Notes under the pieces: model-generated | Seen by the model: the letters and a program-made list of their open reading frames with translations, nothing else | Databases searched by the model: none | Told to the model about the DNA's origin: nothing | Shown here: in pieces, positions 51,460 to 62,647 of the stretch | Numbering within the stretch: the stretch's first letter is position 1 | Layout: each line of letters starts with the position of its first letter | Origin: Tranzscheliella williamsii | Lineage: Eukaryota > Basidiomycota > Ustilaginomycetes > Ustilaginales > Ustilaginaceae | NCBI GenBank assembly: GCA_023212725.1 | Contig: JALBYF010000007.1 | Coordinates: 248,001-312,000, forward strand | Length of the DNA stretch: 64,000 nucleotides | Direction: 5' to 3' | Position numbers and translations under genes: made by a program

Positions 51460-52887
51460 ATGTCGGCAGAGAACACCAACGCAGAAGGCGGGATCACGCA
51501 GGAGCAGGCTGCTCCTGTCAACGTTGAGGTCGACACATCGAACCTCACCGTGGATGAGGCCAAGGCCGAGGCCCTCCGACAGGTGGAGTTCTACTTCCAC
51601 GACTCTAACCTGCCCTTCGACAAGTTCCTGTTCACCCTGACCAGGAAAGACCCGGAAGGATGGGTTCCCATCGCCACCATCGCTTCTTTCAAGCGTATGC
51701 GGCCTATCAAGGAGCAGATCGGCCTGGACGGTATCGCCGAAGCTCTCAAAGGCTCGAAGGACCTCCTTGATGTTAGCGAGGACAACGTTAGTGTCCGAAG
51801 GAAGAAGGAGTTGGTTCCTGTCAAGGACGCCTTCGAACGTTCGGTTTACGCCAAGGGTTTCGGTGACGAGCATGAGAGCCTGCAGAAGGATCTCGAAAAC
51901 TTCTTTGGCACGTTTGGAAAGGTCAACAGTGTGCGAATGCGACGAGACATGGAGGCGGCAACCAAGCCCAAGCCTTTCAAAGGCTCCGTATTCGTCGAGT
52001 TCGCCGAGATTGAGGACCGAAACACCTTTTTACAGAAGGCAGCCGCAAAGGAGCCCGAGCAGGATGGTGGAAAGGGTATCACGTTCGAAGACAAGGAGCT
52101 GGTTGTCATGAGCAAGGACGCGTACGTCAAGATGAAGATGAAGGAGAAGGGTATTGACCCCAGCAACAAGATTCACCGTGGAGGTGATGGGCCTGTGAAT
52201 AAGAAGTTCAACGCTTTCAAGGAGATGAACAAGAAGGAAGGGCCGCGTGGAAACGACCGAGCTAGCAAGGATGACGACAAGCCGAAGCGCTCTGATCCAT
52301 TGGAGTTTGAGTACAACGGCAAGCAGCTCACTACTCGACCAGATGGCACGGTCGACCCAGAGCTCGTGGAATTCCCCGCCAACTCGGTGCTCAAATTTAC
52401 CGGTGCTGGGGAAGGGGGAAGCTGGAAGGACCTCAAAGATACCCTACTCACCGTCCACCCTACGTCGTTTGTCGAGTTTCCGACGGGCGCGGTCGAGGGA
52501 GCTGTGGGCTTCAAGGAGACGTTGTCGGATGAAAAGCTGGAGGAGATCAAGAGCAAGAACATCACGGTGGGCGACAAGGTGGTGCAGTTCTCGCGCGTGG
52601 ACGAGGCCACCGCCAAGAACTTTTATCTGGAAAGGGCCAACTTCCGAGCCTCGTTTATGCTCGACAGGCGAGAGCAGGACGCCGCTCGGGGTGGTCGAGG
52701 CAACGGCAGCTACAGTCGCGGAGGTCGAGGCGGTCGCGGTGGCCGTGGCGCTCGTGGTGGCAAGTTTGGCCGAGGAGGCGGTCGCGGAGGCTTTGACCGA
52801 GGGGACAAGCGCAAGCGATCTGACAACGATAAGGAAGAGAGCGGACCTCCTTCGATCGGCAAGAAGGTCAAGACGGATGACAACTAA
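51460..52887 (+). CDS. LHP1: La ribonucleoprotein (Lhp1-type RNA chaperone)
   Basis: La binds the UUU-OH ends of new Pol III transcripts, including pre-tRNAs, in the nucleus. From the ATG at 51460 it has 475 residues, one exon. The La motif (about 37-117) is clear: ALRQVEFYFHDSNLPFDKFL, then GWVPIATIASFKRM. RRM1 (about 126-215) contains SVYAKGFGDE and GSVFVEFAEIED. A charged linker is followed by a second, La-specific RRM (about 325-410) and then a glycine/arginine-rich GGRGGRGGRGARGG region and a basic tail with the likely nuclear localisation signal DKRKR. Yeast Lhp1 lacks the second RRM and the RGG tail, so this protein is closer to metazoan La in layout. The frame upstream of the chosen ATG lacks any in-frame ATG. 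Confidence 0.95.
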   Translation: MSAENTNAEGGITQEQAAPVNVEVDTSNLTVDEAKAEALRQVEFYFHDSNLPFDKFLFTLTRKDPEGWVPIATIASFKRMRPIKEQIGLDGIAEALKGSKDLLDVSEDNVSVRRKKELVPVKDAFERSVYAKGFGDEHESLQKDLENFFGTFGKVNSVRMRRDMEAATKPKPFKGSVFVEFAEIEDRNTFLQKAAAKEPEQDGGKGITFEDKELVVMSKDAYVKMKMKEKGIDPSNKIHRGGDGPVNKKFNAFKEMNKKEGPRGNDRASKDDDKPKRSDPLEFEYNGKQLTTRPDGTVDPELVEFPANSVLKFTGAGEGGSWKDLKDTLLTVHPTSFVEFPTGAVEGAVGFKETLSDEKLEEIKSKNITVGDKVVQFSRVDEATAKNFYLERANFRASFMLDRREQDAARGGRGNGSYSRGGRGGRGGRGARGGKFGRGGGRGGFDRGDKRKRSDNDKEESGPPSIGKKVKTDDN

Positions 52888-53078
52888 CTGCACCATCTTT
52901 TGGCCCTCAGCATGCAGGCACACCCACAACACCGCACCCATCTCTTTGTAAGGCATACTAGCTTTATTTCCCGCTTTTTCGGCATGTATGTACTATTTTC
53001 CATCTCCTTGCTTTGCCCAGAGGGTTTATTGTGAGCTCGCATCGTGTCTCGGTGGAATCATGTCTAGGCCTCGACGCA
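52888..53078. other. Convergent spacer La / KDSR
   Basis: 191 bases between two stops; 3' untranslated regions only. Confidence 0.5.
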
Positions 53079-54429
53079 CTACTGCGCTGGAAGACCGAGG
53101 CTCTTGAGATGCTGCGTCCTATGTTTTCGGATGGCCCTATCAGCGACGAGGGAGCGCCAGACTGGCAAGGCGATCCAGGAGACGATGGTGAGCAATCGAT
53201 CGACCACACCTCGGTTTGTGGGCGCCACGCCGAGTGCAGCAACACGGAAGAGCTCCGCGTTGAAGTCGGAAGTGATGAAGAAGTGGTCCGCCTCGACGCC
53301 TGTATCACAGACAGCAATGCAGCAAAAAGTCAACTTACCGGCCGACAACCCGGCTGAGCTTATCCCGCTTCGATCCAAACTCACCCTTGATAAGCTTCTT
53401 GGCGCATTGCTCTGGAGTTTGACCTTCGTCCGTGCCTTCGATATCGAGGGTGATTTGAGGTTTGGTTTCGTTTTCCTTTTCAAAGCCAGGGCTGAGGATG
53501 GTTGCTGGGAAGTAAGCATGAACAGTGATGCCGTAGAGAATAAGCTCGGACCGGAGCGATTCAGCTAGACCTATTTTCAGCGGCAATGGAAGGAGGATGT
53601 CAGCTTCAGCCCGCTAGCCAGGCCTACATCGGCCGTGAATACTAACCTCGAATGGCGTGCTTCATGGGTGTGTATTGGGAATAGCCGACCAGCCCCATAA
53701 ATCCGACCACGGAGCTGACCATCACAATCTTGCCGTCTTTGAGACCGCTGCGTGCCATGGCATTGGCCGCTGCCTGGAGATAGAGCAACACGAGGTGGAG
53801 AATCAGTCCACCCGGCCAGCAGGCCAGCTGCAACAGCAGTCGAGGAAAGGGGCGAACATACATGTGCGGCGCTTAGGCAAGTCCAGTAGTCGGTCTTCAA
53901 GCCGGCTTCGAAGTCCTGCTCTGTCTGCTCGAGGAAAAAGCCAGGCTTCGCCCCACCAGCGCAGCAGAACACGGTGTCCGGAACGACGTGGCATGAGTCA
54001 ATGGCAAATTTGGCGCCGGCAAACGTGGAGACATCTGCTGCTATATAACTGATCTTCTGGTCCGGTGAGGCAGCCCTTGCCTAGCGAGATAATCAAGGTG
54101 GTGAAGCACCCGTGCCAGTTGAGTCAATAAACTACGACATGGTACCACGTGCATAACACCCGCTGGCTACTCACCTGCACTGTGGCGGTTGCGTCGCGCA
54201 GCTTGCTTTCTGTCCTGCTGCAGAGAGTGACATTGGCACCTTTGGCTGCCAGGATCTGGGCTACAGCCAGTCCCAAACCCTGAGAACCGCCGGTGACGAG
54301 CACATGTTTGCCTGCGGCTCTCCATTTCTTTCCACCGAAGATACCCATGACAGAAAAGGACAAGACGGCCGACAGTAGCACGACGGATGTTGCCAGTAGA
54401 GTCGACTGCGTTAACCAGACAGAACTCAT
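53079..54429 (-). CDS. TSC10: 3-ketodihydrosphingosine reductase
   Basis: ER-membrane short-chain dehydrogenase that reduces 3-ketodihydrosphingosine with NADPH in sphingolipid synthesis. Five exons: 54429-54175, 54080-53862, 53773-53647, 53570-53385 and 53299-53079, all phases consistent, 335 residues (human KDSR 332). An N-terminal membrane segment (about 8-32) precedes the cofactor loop TGGSQGLGLAVA. The family-type substitution of NNAG by FCCAGGAKPG follows, then the catalytic serine in VMVSSVVGFMG and Tyr/Lys in YTPMK. The fourth donor is placed at ATCAAGG|GTGAGT so that exon 5 restores KGVEADHFFITSDFN, a hallmark of the family; reading through that intron gives an unrelated extension. 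A hydrophobic C-terminal segment (LTIVSWIALPVW) agrees with membrane association. Confidence 0.95.
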
Positions 54430-54999
54430 GCCTTGAAAAGTTGGGAAGAGGCTAAAAGAGGGGAAGCCGAAGCTAAAGCCAAACCTAAATAGGCGTTGAG
54501 AATCATGATTTGCATGTTGCATGTTGCAATTACAGTGAATCACGCAGGGTGTGCCGTGAACTAACACGTGTTTGAGCCACGCACGGCACTCACAACTGTG
54601 ACTCTCGGTGTTGCTCTCTCTATTTGAACGCTTTTCGCTTCTTTTTTCAGTACCTTTTTATTCTCTTTATTTACTTATTTTTTGATCTCGGAAGTCTATG
54701 TCGAGCTAGCGGATATTCTTGACATCGGCCTACAATGATGTCTTGTAACGCAGTGACGGTTGACTGACGGACCCCTCCTTCCGTGGTCACAAAGGCGAAG
54801 AGAAACAGACAAGCCGGAAGCTGTCATGTCCTTCTACAATCTAACATTGTTGGATTTCCCGCGTGCTTTGACATGACATGTGCGATGCCCAAGCCATCGG
54901 TTTGAGCTTCTTCTCCAACCTCACTTCTTGCGGACAAACCAGAAACAACACCGCGTCCGACCGCGTCAGGCTCCGGTCATCATACCGCTTGGCCTACTC
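54430..54999. promoter_or_regulatory. Divergent promoter region KDSR / COG2
   Basis: 570-base head-to-head region with an AT-rich stretch at about 54625-54700. No specific element is assigned. Confidence 0.45.
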
Positions 55000-57900
55000 A
55001 TGGCTGAATTGCCAGCAGGCGCTGTGACCACGCCGCGTGACCTGCCACTCCCGGACAGCGGCATCGATTATCAAGATGGTGGAGGCGCCATCACCGAGTT
55101 TCCTTCGTTAGCTCCCCTTTCTCACGACCTCGAACTGCTATCTCCGTTGCATGCGGCTCAATTCTCCGTTGACGAGTTCTTGCTATCTCGGACAAAGGCT
55201 TCGGATCTTAACTACATCCTCAGCGACCTTCGCAACTACAGCGAAAAACTCAGAGAGGAGCTCTTTTCCATCATCAATGAGGACTACAAAGATTTTGTCT
55301 CGCTTGGTAGCAGCCTCAAGTCTGAGTCCCATCGCATTGCAAGGCTTGGTTGGGGAAGCCGGCATGCTGCCAACTCCGAGCCAGAGACACCGGGCGGCGG
55401 CATGATGGCGCCCGTCAGAGACACTCTTCTTGCTTCACGGGATACTCTGAAAAGCATCGAAGAAGATATTCAAGACTGTATGAAGAGGAGGGAAGAAGCC
55501 GGCAACCACAAAGCACGGCTTGAACTAATGCTTCAGCTCCACGATTCCATAGTTCGACTTGAGGATCTCTTACTGATCCCATCTACCTCCCCCACTTCGA
55601 CGAGGAGGAGATCTTCACAACATCAGCGCGAGTCTCTTCCTTCCTTAGCTGCATCCGGCCGACGTGGAAGCGTTGGGTCGCTCGTGTCGGACGAAGATGA
55701 GGACATGTCGGACTATGCCATGTCTTCTGAATATGAGGACGAAAGCGACAACGCCACCGAGGTTGACAACACAGGTCCTGGCAACCCGTCCGAATACTCG
55801 TCCATTACTGCAGGCCTAAATGGCTCTGAGAGCTCGTCTCTTACTCCGCAGCTCCAGACCAGATCGCCAGATACAGCCGGTGCTGCTAGCGCCAAGCCTG
55901 CCAAGTGGAACAGAAGGCGCCGCAGGGTCGTTCGACGCTTGTCCTCAGATATGCACAGCATCACACCCACGACCATCGGCCGCGAGCGTGGAAGCTTCGG
56001 TACCCCCTTTGTTACTTCCAAGGACCAAGCACGTACTGGCGCATCCTCTTCGTCTTCTTCGCTTCTTGGCCTGCCACAGCGTGTGACTCGGACCTCTGCC
56101 GAATACTCTCGTCTCCGCTTCCTTTGCCGTCGAGTGGATGAAGAAGGGCTCACAGGCTTTTCAGCAGGGATCAGCGAGCGCATGGAACACGTAAAATCTA
56201 CCTTACGCCAAGATCTAAGGACTCTGTTGCGCATCTTGCTAGCACCCTCTTCTCTGCTAGTACACGGGAGAGCTAGCGAACGCTCGCCTGCTTCGCCAAT
56301 CCAAGTTTCTGCCTCGCGCTCTTCCCCTGCGCGTCGTACGAGCTTTGTGAAAGGACACGCCTCAACAGCAAGTACGATCCATGAGCGGCCGTCTAACGAT
56401 CTGGATACCTGGACGCAAGTGGCTGAGCCCACGGACGATAGCTCTGCTGCCGAGGTAACGTATTGGCAGACACGACTGGAGGAACAGCGGGCATGGCTTG
56501 AAATGGTGATTGCCACCCTGAACAGCCTAAACAGCCAGTACGAAGCCAGTGCAACCGACTTTGAACGTATGCACAAGCAGAAGAACGAAACCGAAGAGGC
56601 TGTGCGTGACCTCATGATACAGGAATGGGCTAGCGACTGCATCACCTCTCATGCCTTGGAAAATGGTGGGGAAGACCAAGCAAATGGCGGAGGTCACCTA
56701 AAGCAATTGCCCGCCGCCGTTGGCAAGCTTTTTGAATCATCCTGTTCCAATGCCGAGGCCATATTGCTGCCTAATGATACGGATGATGGTCTGGTCCGCC
56801 TCTACAATGTCATTCTGCGATACGCAGCAGTAACTTCGTGGCAAATTTGCGACGCTGCCGAGGTCGTTTCGTTTCAGTCGGTACAAAGTCAGAAGCAAGG
56901 GCATTTGACCGATAGACAGTTACGGGGCTCTCCGCAATGTGACATATTCGCAAATGTACTCTGGGACGAAGTCTCATCACGGCTGCTGGATGCAGTGGGA
57001 TCTATGATTTTCTTTGTCAGTCGGCCAGACAGGTTCTACCACAACTTTGTTCACACCAACCTCTTCCTGCAGCGCTTCGTGTCGCTGGCTCCGTGCGAAC
57101 GGTCGCGCGCAAGTATCAAGAACCACCCCAACTGGCTGACGTTCAGGAAGCGCTGGCAACTGCCGGTCTACTTCCAAATGCGCTTTCGGGAGATCATTAC
57201 CGGGCTTGAGGAAACGCTGGCCAGCGGACAAGCTTCGGTTATACCCGGCAGCTCCGAGTATGGACTTATGAAAGCGACCGAATCTACTCTGAATGCAATA
57301 TCGACGCTGTGGTCGGACGGCATACACATCCATGAGCTCTCGGCCCGAGAATGGAGAGTCACCTTGCAGATCCTTAGTCGGTACAAAACATGGATCGAGG
57401 AGCAGATGCCGGACGGTCTCCTCGCATCCACTCATACTGGCAGTAATGGAGCTAGCAACAAAGTCCTCGACGGGCTCCGCAATACCGGACCGGGCTCAGA
57501 TGGTTCGCGTGGTAGTATGGACTACCCGGGGTCAGCAGAGATCTCACGCGTGGGGACACCACACCCTCCTTCCGACCAGCCAACGCAGGAACAGGAGGAT
57601 GCGCAATTGCTGCTCAGCACGAGGCTCCTTTCGGACTGTCTGTATCTCGAGCAGAGGATGGACGAGATGCTGGATCAGGTGATTCTGGCGCGTATTTCCG
57701 CTCCCACGGTCGCAGGGGAAGACGGATCGGAGGGGGGGTTGCGAGATCTGCGGGTTGCGCTGGGCAAGGTTTTGGCGGAGGAGTCGTTCGGATTTGTGCA
57801 TGGGCTGGTGTCCGGGGTGGGGCGGGGGGTGTTCAGCGTTGTTCTTCCGCGGATGGTGGGGCCTTTGCGGCTCCTGCGGTCCTTCTCCACGGCTGCGTAC

Positions 57901-58341
57901 CGAGGCGGGGGTGCGGGGGCCGGGGCGGCCGTGCAGGTGGTGGATCAGATGTTCGCGCCGCTCGACGCGTACCTCCGCCTCGTCGCGGCGACGCGGCTTC
58001 CCACCGACCTGCAGCGCGACTGGGTCGAACGCCTCCTCGCCGAGACCTTCCGGCGCTACACGACCACGATAGAGACCATCACCAAGAACCAGCAGTCGCT
58101 GATCCGCCTCAAGAAGTCCCAGAACCCAACCACCGCCCTCTTCGGCCTTTTCAAGCCCGCCTCCCCAGCGCCCCCCAACCCTGGCTCCCCGCACCCGCAC
58201 AGCCCCTCACAGCCCACCCGCGACCTCGTAAACATCTTCGCCACCAAACTCCGCGCCCTCGATCTCGGCATCAACCTCGACACCTTCGACCCCTGGCTCC
58301 AGCTCAAGTCCTTCCTCCTCTCGCAAGAGGACGACACTTGA
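55000..58341 (+). CDS. COG2: Conserved oligomeric Golgi complex subunit 2
   Basis: COG is a tethering complex for retrograde traffic within the Golgi. From the ATG at 55000 the product has 1113 residues; an in-frame ATG at 54880 would add 40 residues. The N-terminal COG2 domain is clear: FSVDEFLLSRTKASDLNYIL, then LREELFSIINEDYKDFVSLG and SSLKSESHRI. The protein is longer than human COG2 (738), mostly because of serine/acid-rich inserts at about 195-360 and 425-490. Helical rod segments continue to the C-terminal domain (about 620-1113), with RFYHNFVHTNLFLQRFVSLA and DWVERLLAETFRRYTTTIET. The coding strand is G-rich at 57700-57930, then C-rich to the stop. Confidence 0.88.
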   Translation: MAELPAGAVTTPRDLPLPDSGIDYQDGGGAITEFPSLAPLSHDLELLSPLHAAQFSVDEFLLSRTKASDLNYILSDLRNYSEKLREELFSIINEDYKDFVSLGSSLKSESHRIARLGWGSRHAANSEPETPGGGMMAPVRDTLLASRDTLKSIEEDIQDCMKRREEAGNHKARLELMLQLHDSIVRLEDLLLIPSTSPTSTRRRSSQHQRESLPSLAASGRRGSVGSLVSDEDEDMSDYAMSSEYEDESDNATEVDNTGPGNPSEYSSITAGLNGSESSSLTPQLQTRSPDTAGAASAKPAKWNRRRRRVVRRLSSDMHSITPTTIGRERGSFGTPFVTSKDQARTGASSSSSSLLGLPQRVTRTSAEYSRLRFLCRRVDEEGLTGFSAGISERMEHVKSTLRQDLRTLLRILLAPSSLLVHGRASERSPASPIQVSASRSSPARRTSFVKGHASTASTIHERPSNDLDTWTQVAEPTDDSSAAEVTYWQTRLEEQRAWLEMVIATLNSLNSQYEASATDFERMHKQKNETEEAVRDLMIQEWASDCITSHALENGGEDQANGGGHLKQLPAAVGKLFESSCSNAEAILLPNDTDDGLVRLYNVILRYAAVTSWQICDAAEVVSFQSVQSQKQGHLTDRQLRGSPQCDIFANVLWDEVSSRLLDAVGSMIFFVSRPDRFYHNFVHTNLFLQRFVSLAPCERSRASIKNHPNWLTFRKRWQLPVYFQMRFREIITGLEETLASGQASVIPGSSEYGLMKATESTLNAISTLWSDGIHIHELSAREWRVTLQILSRYKTWIEEQMPDGLLASTHTGSNGASNKVLDGLRNTGPGSDGSRGSMDYPGSAEISRVGTPHPPSDQPTQEQEDAQLLLSTRLLSDCLYLEQRMDEMLDQVILARISAPTVAGEDGSEGGLRDLRVALGKVLAEESFGFVHGLVSGVGRGVFSVVLPRMVGPLRLLRSFSTAAYRGGGAGAGAAVQVVDQMFAPLDAYLRLVAATRLPTDLQRDWVERLLAETFRRYTTTIETITKNQQSLIRLKKSQNPTTALFGLFKPASPAPPNPGSPHPHSPSQPTRDLVNIFATKLRALDLGINLDTFDPWLQLKSFLLSQEDDT

Positions 58342-58820
58342 CGCCTAATCGCGACATGATGCCCACGCCCGTTGCCCACCTTACGCCAACTATGCGCGCC
58401 GAAGTGCGGTCGAACACGTTCCTTCAAATCCACGCTATACCAGACGCATGCACGGTGTGAAGGCGGGCAAGTCTGTAATCAGAACGGAGGCGACACTGGT
58501 ATTGTGAGGCGGTAGACGCAGCGTGAGATGAGATTAGTCTGACAATGTGGGTACAACGCAACGGACAGTCGGAAGGATGAGAAACTCAGCGTTGCGATGC
58601 GGCGCCTACGGAGTGAAGGTCGCCCCAACCACCGCCTGTGTCCAGGCACTGCATCACATCTGCATCGCACCGGGTGAGTAGGGGTGGTTGGGACGACAGG
58701 TAGAGATGCAATGAGGTTCGAAGATAGGCTTGCAAAGGTCTTCTGCGACAGATGGCCCTATGGCCAGCGCGAGGGGGTCGAAAAGCAGAGATGTATCGAC
58801 TGCCAGGCTCACCGCGGCGA
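58342..58820. other. Convergent spacer COG2 / GCK kinase
   Basis: 479 bases with the two 3' untranslated regions. No gene is recognised. Confidence 0.5.
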
Positions 58821-60945
58821 TCAGGAGTCCCACTGATCGTCGTCGGGCTCTCTGTCGCCCTCCACTTCCGCCATGGTATGGAAAAGCTCGACAGCAAAAG
58901 CGTTCATAATTCCAGGAGTCACCATTTCCGCTTGCTCCAAGCACGATCGTAGGTGCGACAGCGTGCGGAGCGCTTCCGGCCTCTGGGAAACAGCCATGTT
59001 CAGCTGCTCAATGACAGGCAGGAAGACCGTATCCAGAGCCGTGAGACGAGCTCCGGCTGGTTGTTGCTGCTGCTGTCTCGGATCCGGACTCGGCCTTGCA
59101 TCATCCAAACCATCATCCAAATCGGGATCGCTGTCTTGGCGACCGTGAGTAGCATAGCCTTGCATCGACATCTCTTCCATTCTCCTTCGTTCTTGCTCGA
59201 TCTTCTGGTCGTAGCCCCGGCTGTGGTCCCCACGTTGATCGACGTGAGTTCCTGCAGTGCGGTCCTGCCCAGGATGACTTGCAGCATATTCCGGAGCATA
59301 TCTGGACTCGCCGTTGCCAGTGGGACGCTGAGAAGATGGGGATGCCCCAGATATGGCTTTGTCGTAGGCGTCTGCGGCTGAGAAGCCCACATGCGGCTGG
59401 GCATTGGTGACGGGTCCCGGACCCGAGGGAATGCCAGGACGAACTGGAGCACCGGCCAGTCGAACTGTGCCGCCAGTAGAGCCAGAGCCAGAACCAACGG
59501 AGCCGATAGAGCCGGAGGTACCATATCTACGGTCTGCCTGAGGGTTGTATCTGTGCTGCTGTAGCTGTGGCTGGCTTTGTTGTTGCGGCTGGCTTTGTTG
59601 GCGTGGCTGAATGTGTTGCTGCGCTTGAGATTGCTGCTGTGACTGACTTTGTCGCTGTGGAGCTCGTTGCGGTGGTGGAGCTTGGGGAAGCTCCTTAGCT
59701 TGATGATGTCCATTGGACCCATCCCCACCATTGACAGCGGCAGATGCAGCGGTCATCTCGCTTGCTGGCATTCTCATTGCAACGGTGCCTCGTCCACCCC
59801 TTCGCATTGTGTTTCGAACTGTTCCGAAATCCCACATATCCTCTTCGCCCTCTGGATGGTCCTCGTCGGCTTCTTCGCTGTCCTCCGACTCATGTCGGTC
59901 TCCACCTTCTGCTCGCCAACGTTCAAGTCGCTCGATCAGTTCGGTGAGGTAGGTGGTCTTCTTTGCTTTGCGAATGAAGGGATGCTTGAGCAGCTCCTTC
60001 GCGGCAGGCCGGTTGGCAGGGTCGCGCTGAAGGCAGAGATTGACAAATTCCTTGAACGGTCTTGAAAAGGGCCCCTCCAGCTGAGGAGGTGGATTCTTGG
60101 GGATGAGGAAGAGCACCTTCATCGGATGCAGATCGGCATAGGGAGGTTCACCCATGGCCAATTCGATCGCGGTGATTCCCAGGCTCCAGACATCCGCCTT
60201 GAAGTCGTAGCCGCTCTGCTTGATCACTTCGGGGCTCATCCAATATGGGGTGCCCACAAAAGTGTTCTTCTTTGTCATCGTTGCTGTCAGCTGGCCAGAT
60301 ACGCCAAAGTCAGCCAGCTTGACATCTCCCGAAGCGGAGAGAAGAATATTCGCAGCTTTGATGTCTCGATGCAGTTTACCCTCTCCATGCAGATATTCGA
60401 GGCCTTTTAGCAATTCTCGGCAGACGATAGCGATGTAGTCTTCACGAAACCGCCCAGGCTTCATCTTTGCAGAACGAAAAGACCGAGAGGGTAAGGATTT
60501 GCGTTCAGCTCTAGACCAGCAAGCAGGGGACCGGCGGCGGCACGATTAACTTACCAGGTCAGAACAGCTTCCGCCCGAACAGTATTCCATGACGATCCAC
60601 AAGTTTGTACCTTTGAGCCACGAGCCGTGATATCTGGAAGTAGCAGATGCAGCAGGACAAAAAAAGACATCAGTTTGGCACGATATGCTGGGTCTGTAAG
60701 CGAGTAACAGAGCTTCCAACTTACTTTGTGACATGAGCACTGTCGAGTTGACTGAGGATGGCGATCTCTTGCTGGATGTCATCGATCTCATCCTCTGCAT
60801 TCTCGAGGTCGATGATTTTGATAGCTACTGGCTGCCTGGACCGTTTGTCGAAACCCTTGTAGACCTCACCGAAGGAGCCCTTTCCAATTCGGTCTTGCTT
60901 AACATAGTAGTCGTCCGGGTCAGCGCCATGGGGTGGTTGCAACAT
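58821..60945 (-). CDS. Ste20-family protein kinase, germinal-centre-kinase type (Nak1/Kic1/Don3-like)
   Basis: Three exons: 60945-60725, 60633-60555 and 60464-58821, with introns of 91 and 90 nt; total 647 residues. The kinase domain is N-terminal (about 15-270): [35 protein letters not shown] joined to [10 protein letters not shown] across the second intron, [11 protein letters not shown] (132-142), DFGVSGQLT and [12 protein letters not shown]. Kinase first, then a regulatory tail, plus the GTPYWMSPE signature, indicates the GCK subfamily, not PAK; no CRIB or PH domain is present. The tail is low complexity with a glutamine/serine-rich stretch (about 365-400), and ends in a conserved-looking helical region with [12 protein letters not shown]. 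In fungi such kinases act with MOB/NDR or septin pathways in polarity and cell separation. Which ortholog (Nak1, Kic1 or smut Don3) is undecided. Confidence 0.92.
59560..59680 (-). repeat. Imperfect CAR-rich repeat encoding the kinase Q/S stretch
   Basis: Repeated CAGCAA/CAGCCG/CAGTCA codons on the minus strand give a Q-S-Q-P-rich segment within the kinase tail. Imperfect 15-18 bp periodicity is visible. The length is likely polymorphic. Confidence 0.6.
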
Positions 60946-62647
60946 GCTTGCGGGTGGGCCCAGCCAGTGCTAGGAATTGTAGCGTGTTCGAGTTCAGATA
61001 AGGAAAGCAACACTGAAAGGGTGCCGACAGAGGTCGAGCCGAAGGAGATTTCTGTATGCGAGGGTGGATGGCCAGTCACCACGAGTGGGGTATCGATTTG
61101 TGCGAGTAAGTTGTTGTAGGGAAAAGCGGTCGGATGCGAATCGCCTGGGTATGGAGCTTCTGCGGCTGCTGGCACGCTGAAGTCACGAAAGTCAATGGTG
61201 GTGACAAGATGCAGAAGGATGACCTGCTTGAGCGGGCGAAACGAGTTCCAGAGCAGACGAAGCGCACCAGTTCTCAAGTTCTCAGAGAGAAACAGGGTCC
61301 CGAGCGGGGATGAGACACCCGACAAATCAGGAGAGGTGTTAGTCGGGCAGGGAGGGGTAGCAGGTGATCGACGAAGACAAGGGGCGAGATTGGTGAGACG
61401 ATGCGGACGGTTGGTGTTGGGCCAAGACGGGCAGATTGAGCGGAGGTCAAGCTAAGCTGAGCTGAGCTGAGCTGGCTGAGTTGAGGCCCCAGCGAGGAGT
61501 AAATTAGAGCAGACGAACGGATATGGCAGGTCGCAGCGGCAATCATGTGCCATAACAGAATTTCAGTCGAGTTGGATGGGCCGTGTTGGATTCTACACGC
61601 GCTGGCTCAACACAGCCAGTCAGCTATGGGCCTTTCTCAACCTCAATATGTAAGTGCGCTTCAATAAGGCAATAATTGTGTGCGGGCCCCTAGATAATTA
61701 CGATCGTATGCATACATCCAATGTGATTGTTCAGGGTCCTCCAGACCGCCTCCCCCTGCTCTAGCGGCTGCGTGTGTGATTCGGATTTCTAACATCACAG
61801 CAACTTAGGATCAACGGCTCCATCCGCTTCTATGATGCCGATCTTGGACTGGACAGACGGCCGCCTTCTCCATCTGCCGAGCTCAGTATGCACGAATTGA
61901 CCTCGTTCGAACGCGCAACTCGGGGGAAGAGACAGGCGTGCTGACACGCACGTGATCCCGGAGGAGGATTCGTCGCGGCACCCCGCATGAAATAAGACAA
62001 CCAGCGCGGCCGCTGAACCTCATAATCCCACCTCGACGTAGCGTCAGTACCAGCGACGGGATCAACAAGGAACACGTCCCGGCGCATGCTGGGCCCCATC
62101 ACATCGCTCCCTAGCCTGAGCTCGGATAGGAAGTATAGGCGAGTTAGCAATGTGCTTCGTCCCAGCTGGGGCTTCCTTATCGTGAACTTACCCACGGCTG
62201 TTGTCAGATTCTCGGCCGTCAGATCGCTGTGTCAGATCGCGGTTGTCACCGATGAACCATTCTTGCTTTCTCAGTAAGGCATGTTGCCGAATTCCCTCCG
62301 TTGCCTTGTACCGGCCGATTAGAAGAATATACTTTCGGATTTCGGCGAGCAGGCGGTCAATGGTTGACGACCCGTGGCCTACGCATTTGAGAAAGGCTCT
62401 TGGTCGACTCTCAACCCCAATCAACTGTCTTCCCCGCACGGTTCAAACGGTCCAGTCAGTCGTCCGACCGAAAAGCTTGGCGGCCACTGTGCGGTTGACA
62501 GTAAGCACTCGACCCTTCGTCACGAAAGCTCAACAGCACTCTTGCGTCATATCTTCCTTGCTGGTGTACACGATCGAGCTTTGTTGTTCGCACTGCGTGG
62601 AAGAACCAACATCTTCTCAGTGCGCTTGATCTGCTTCTTGACCGAGT
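60946..62647. promoter_or_regulatory. Divergent intergenic region GCK kinase / mitochondrial carrier
   Basis: 1.7 kb head-to-head region. A small pentamer repeat (AGCTG, four copies, 61455-61474) is present. Short open frames on both strands show no family signal. Confidence 0.45.
61455..61474. repeat. AGCTG pentanucleotide repeat
   Basis: Four head-to-tail AGCTG units, about 510 bases upstream of the kinase start. A minor microsatellite. Confidence 0.7.

Noticed and set aside
53335..53384. Extension of KDSR exon 4 to the next stop
   Set aside because: Using the GTGAGT donor at 53384 and the acceptor before 53299 restores the family motif KGVEADHFFITSDF; the extension has no family match.
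55713..56645. 310-codon open frame on the minus strand
   Set aside because: Antisense to COG2 with no domain and no upstream promoter context.
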